Shown here: positions 59,767-64,000 of the stretch, piece by piece
Layout of the letters: each line of letters starts with the position of its first letter
Position numbering within the stretch: the stretch's first letter is position 1
NCBI GenBank assembly: GCA_008711295.1
Contig: VUYV01000100.1
Coordinates: 1,423,106 to 1,487,105 of the forward strand
From: Anarhynchus alexandrinus
Lineage: Eukaryota > Chordata > Aves > Charadriiformes > Charadriidae
Reading direction: 5' to 3'
Length of the DNA stretch: 64,000 nt
Notes under the pieces: generated by a model
What the model saw: the letters and a program-made list of their open reading frames with translations, nothing else
Database searches by the model: none
Told to the model about the DNA's origin: nothing
Translations under genes and position numbers: made by a program

Positions 59767-62459
59767 TAATTCATTCATATTATTTATTTATTTCTCTAGA
59801 TCTAGCACACAGATAATAAATAAAAAATAAATGACTGAAAAAATAGGGGATTCAGAAAGAAGATGTGTGTGTTTTTGCACATCCATATGTTATTTTAAAT
59901 GACACAAAACTAATCAACATTACTGAAAGCTCAACTTTCTTCAAAATTCATGGTGCTATTCAGAGTCAATGGCACAATGTGGCCTGCTTGCAGGCTAATT
60001 ATTTACCTTTCCAAGTACAATCCTGTAACACATCAAGTTGAAATAGCATTTTCAAGAAAAAATGATGTCCATAAATGCAACTGCCACTGGTTCAAAGAAG
60101 AGGGACAAAGTACACAGTTCCTTTTCAAAATTTTGAATGTTGAAATTTCTAGAATTTCAATTAACTAGCAGAAGGCTCTTTGTTCACATGTAATCATTGT
60201 AAATTGTACCTGATTTCCAGTCCAGTACATTGATATTATTGTTGTAATCTGTAAGCTCTACAGCTAAATAAAACCAGCCTAATTTAAGATGATTTATAAA
60301 CATAGAGGAAAATAATTTTACTACAGTCTTTAAACACTCAGCACTTCCAAATCAATTTTCTTTGAGCATCTTGAATATTGAATACTCTGTACTAAAACTG
60401 CAGTAAAATTGCACCATATTACATGAAGATGTAACATACTAAAACCGAGTATCTTACATGAACATAAAAGACATCATGTTTTGCGATATAAGAATTTTTT
60501 AGTGATTAAGTGTCAACCTTACTCCTATATAATTTGATTTCTGAGTGGTTAAATTTCAAATTTTAATATTTTTTCCACGAAGTAAACTAAAACAGGTAAT
60601 TAATCCTTGTCTCTCTTGCAAGGCATATTCGCTGTGCATCCGGCCTCTCTCACTGAAATCCATTTGGTTTCAGTGGTGACAAAGATATCTTTTGTATGAA
60701 ATGTCTGGTTCCCAAGTAGGCAATCCAGTCATCCCAATTAGGATGGCAGAGTCTGCTTACTCTTTATCACTTTAAGTGGGAAGTTCTCATCACCATGGCA
60801 ATCTGATACATCCTTGTTATGATACATAATAGTATTATCAAGCTTTTGGATCCCTACGCATTGACAGAATTATTTGGTTGTTCTGATGTGACACACAGTT
60901 AAACAGTGCAGGATCTGCCAAACATCAGCGTAGAAGTAAGCAGCTTTGTCAGGAAAATATGTATTCTCTCTTGCACACAGAAATTTTGAAAGCTTTTTAA
61001 GTCACTGCTGATGATCAAAGCATTTCTGGTTTCCATAGACAGTTGCGTGATGTTTACCAGATTCATGTCCAGCAAAGCACCGGTTGAGTGTTAGGAGTTT
61101 TTGTTATGCAGGTAGTGTGCTGCCAAAATTCATTCTTGAACTGACTTTTTGACTTTTTTTCCCATAATACACATATTTGTCACATATTACAACAACTTGA
61201 GGTCTTCCAGGGAAAGAGTCTGACCTCTTGCACTAGGATATGATCTAATAAATGTTGCCAGGGTTGTTTGGTAGCTGTTTAGCTGTAATAAAAAGATGCA
61301 ATGACAGTATGAACATACACCCAGTGCATAGGAAGAATAAAATGTTTTCCCACACAAAGTTTCATCCGTGGCACATGAACACTACATTTTTTCTGGTCCC
61401 AAGACAGGTTTTCTGAATTCATTCAAAGTATCATCTAGTCAAGACAATTAGGAGGGACAGTGGGATGCATAAGATTCTGTTTATGGGGTAACGAAGGGGA
61501 AAAAAAAGAAACCACTTACAATCCTGTGTTCAAGGACCGATAGTTACTAGCAGTTATTTTAAACAGAAAATTAGTTGAATTTTTTTATTACAATGCCTTG
61601 CTAAAGTCATGCATATGTATATCTCTTTCCACTTGGGGGCTTTCAAAATGCTTGTTAAAGATTTCAATATAACAGTGTTGGAGCTAGGAAAAGCACCAGT
61701 GAATCACCACGGTTAGAGAGAGCATCTAACTGAGTCACCTAAGTTAGGATCCTGCTCTTCATTAAATAATAAAAGCAATACTACTTTAAAATATGTATCC
61801 AGAAAAACGAAAAAGCTAAAATACTATTTAGGCTCCATGTGAAATCCAGTCATATTTGATCTAATAAAAATGGAACCACTGAGTTTGCAGGAGTGAAGGC
61901 TTTCATAGGGGGAGGGAAGAGTTTGGGACTGGTGGGGAAGCGAATCATCATTGTGGACTGCTGATGAGTATTTGCTCTGTAGATATTCCCAAGAAAGCTG
62001 GGAACAGCTTCATTCTGGGTAGAATGATTACTGATTAATCATTCTCCAAGACAGGGAGAACTATTCATACTCCTCATTCCTATAAATAAGTAAGGCAGCC
62101 TTCCATCAGTGGTTTGAGAAACACAGATGGGATCATTGCAGGAGTGAAGGGTACGTAATCTACTTTAATTTCATTTCCCGCCCTAGAAATAAATGAGGAA
62201 GTCTTTTTTGTTTGGTTGTTTTTTTAACTTTCTTTTGACAGTCCTCTTTTGGTTAAACAGTGTGTTTGAAAGCCAGCATACATGTCTTCTGAATGAGATA
62301 GGAAAGGAGTCACCCATGCTTGTTCATCTGCTTTCTTGACTCTGCTTAGAGTCAGACATACCCTGGCTAGGGCATAAATCAGATCAAAAGAAAATCCTTT
62401 TGTGCTGATGTGACTGAACACAAGCATAAAAAGACTCAGGTACAAAGAACATTAAAACA
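59767..62459. other. Gene-free sequence
   Basis: No gene or transposon was recognised. The part at about 60610-61100 has more complex composition and retained CpGs (TATTCGCTGTGCATCCGGCC, TACGCATTG, CAGCGTAG, GTTGCGTG, CACCGGTTG) and could contain conserved non-coding sequence. Confidence 0.45.
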
Positions 62460-63020
62460 ACAACTGAAAAGCGCTCTCAGCTGAAACCTCTCTCCAGATG
62501 GAACTGATCCTGTCAATCACATGTGCTGTCTCTGCCCGTGCGGCTGGGCTTGCTCCCTCGGGAGCAGCTTGTTCTCCCCAACTCCCTCGTGCTACGTTCA
62601 GCTTCTGAGGCAGAGGTTCCTGCTATGCACATAAGGTCTTGTATATCATTTAGAGAAACAGATGCAGTTCTCTGATGACAGGCAGGGAAGGATTTCTGTC
62701 TCCTTAGGTGGTGAACTTAGCTGTGATGGCATCTGGCCTAATGCCCCCCTTGGCCTTTCACCAGAGTGCTGTCAGATGTTCCAGCCACCATATCCCCAGG
62801 CACTTTAGCCATTTGATTGGGTCAGAATTCAGACAGAGCTTTTCAGTCTCAGGTTTTCTTGACACACATCTCTCTGCAGACCCTCTGCAGAGCACCCACC
62901 ACTGAGATTTCGCTGTTATTCTCCGCGCTAATTCTGGCTTTTCAGATTCCTTTTGGAGCCTCGATATGCCATTGCTTAAATGGCAATAGTGGCTTTTCAT
63001 TAATTCCTTGCCTTTGAGCT
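62460..63020. other. Candidate conserved non-coding region, GC-richer
   Basis: A stretch with higher GC than the rest of the window, no transposon hallmarks and scattered CpGs (AAGCGCTCTCAGC, GCCCGTGCGGCTGGG, CCTCGGGAGC, TCCGCGCTAATT, CCTCGATATGCC). It includes a perfect hairpin TGCCATT-GCTTA-AATGGCA at about 62968-62986. ORFs of 65-89 codons on both strands overlap and share no recognisable domain, so coding is not supported. Regulatory function is a guess from composition. Confidence 0.28.
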
Positions 63021-64000
63021 GACACAATTCACGTTATTTCACTCCTCCGGTTTCCCTTTTTCTTGGGGACCCCTCTAGGGTATGTCTTTCACCTTTGTTT
63101 AAAAAGGAATAACCTCTTTTCGTCTGTTTGCTTGTTTATAATACACAATGCCAAAATTATTCAAGGCTTTTTACAGGACGGTCTGCAAACACATATATGA
63201 GCACAAACACCTATAGTCACTCCTCTGGGGTCCTAGAGCAGCCTGATTTGTAGTAAATGTCAGGCAAATCACAGAATGCATATGTGTGTAATAATATCCT
63301 TTTCTTGCTCCTCTGTTCATGGAATGCTGACGTGAGGTGTCCTTTACCACTCTAAGTTTTTGAATGACCCCATGCTGATACATTTAGAGATACTGTACCA
63401 AAATTCTCCTTTTCTGTGGATAGAATTACCCCCCAAATTACAGCAGATTGTGGTTTAAGAAAAAAATCCCAGATACTTCCCATAAGGACTTTTCAGTGGA
63501 TAAAACCAGCACTGCGTTAATGGTTGGTAGCTTGAGATCCTGCGAAGAAGTAGTTGCTATAACATGGGAATATTCTGTGTTTCCAGCACAATACGCTAGA
63601 GTTTACCTTTTAATCATGTTAAGTACTGTGGTTCATAACTGAAACTGAGAAGTTTAGAAAATGAAATTAAATAGTTTGGTAAATTTTAACATTTTGTATA
63701 TATGGAATTAAGACCTAAGATACCTTACATCTTTGTGGAAGAATAAGAAATCAAAAAACCACAACAAAACTGCTGGAAAAACAATCCATTTAGAAATATT
63801 AAAAGGAAAAATGTCTTCTTTCAAGTAAAGTCAGCTTTTTTTGTACTGCCAACACTTCAACATTTTGAAAATGTTTATTTTTTTCTATTTTTCTGTGGAA
63901 AAATTCAGAAAATTCACTTGAAACATTGTACTGAGGAAAAAATCTTCTTAAGGGTACAAAAGGAGACAATGTAAACATCAATGATAACAACAGTAGTAAG
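63021..64000. other. Gene-free AT-rich sequence
   Basis: Nothing recognisable up to the window end. Overlapping short ORFs on both strands carry no domain. Confidence 0.5.

Noticed and set aside
1..64000. Endogenous retrovirus or other viral insertion
   Set aside because: No LTR pair, primer-binding site, or gag/pol/env or other viral protein motif was recognised; all reverse transcriptase signal belongs to CR1 LINEs.
1..64000. CRISPR arrays, operons, riboswitches or insertion sequences
   Set aside because: Sequence is vertebrate nuclear DNA; no regularly spaced repeats or bacterial gene organisation.

Overview
The window looks like AT-rich, gene-poor nuclear DNA from a bird. The main evidence is a set of CR1 LINE fragments, all truncated at the 5' end. 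The younger ones end in the 3' tail typical of avian CR1, reiterated ATTCTATG/TGATTCTA-type octamers with the upstream block GGTTGGAAAGGACCTT read on the opposite strand. No bacterial or organellar signature was seen: no tRNA, rRNA, operon-like ORF spacing, or CRISPR. Every ORF longer than about 110 codons that has recognisable content is a CR1 ORF2 remnant; the other ORFs are short, overlapping and low in complexity. I could not support any host protein-coding exon, so the window is either intergenic (a gene desert) or the inside of a large intron.

Layout. 1-7.3 kb: unique AT-rich DNA with a G-run, a small direct-repeat/hairpin cluster (4282-4344), and a poly-T/C tract holding the only N (4601), flanked by a near-identical duplicated segment that is probably an assembly artefact. 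7.3-16.4 kb: two decayed CR1/L3-type LINE fragments (7286-7618 and 11985-12215), an AT-rich cruciform-prone microsatellite (8763-8905), and a short inverted-repeat element (14860-14949). 16.4-26.6 kb: the richest repeat block, with a CR1 fragment on the minus strand, an ancient CR1 (22205-22785), a CR1 nested inside another CR1 (23763-23945), a CR1 tail of about 70 bp, and an 875-bp CR1 carrying decayed ORF2 sequence from just at the RT catalytic DD box to the C-terminus. 26.6-38.8 kb: mostly unique, with homopolymer runs and a pyrimidine tract; 34.7-35.7 kb and 36.8-36.9 kb read like conserved non-coding sequence. 38.8-41.7 kb: a younger CR1 on the minus strand, an older CR1 on the plus strand, and a 27-bp tandem duplication. 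41.7-57.8 kb: unique sequence, a 34-bp tandem duplication, and a diverged CR1 with an internal T18 run. 57.8-64 kb: a CR1 on the plus strand matching the 38.8 kb copy in inverted orientation, an ancient CR1 on the minus strand, and several candidate conserved non-coding stretches.

No genes here act together in a pathway. The biology on view is retrotransposon history, at least three age layers of CR1 including a nested insertion, and possible cis-regulatory DNA that only a cross-species alignment can confirm. I found no convincing undescribed system.
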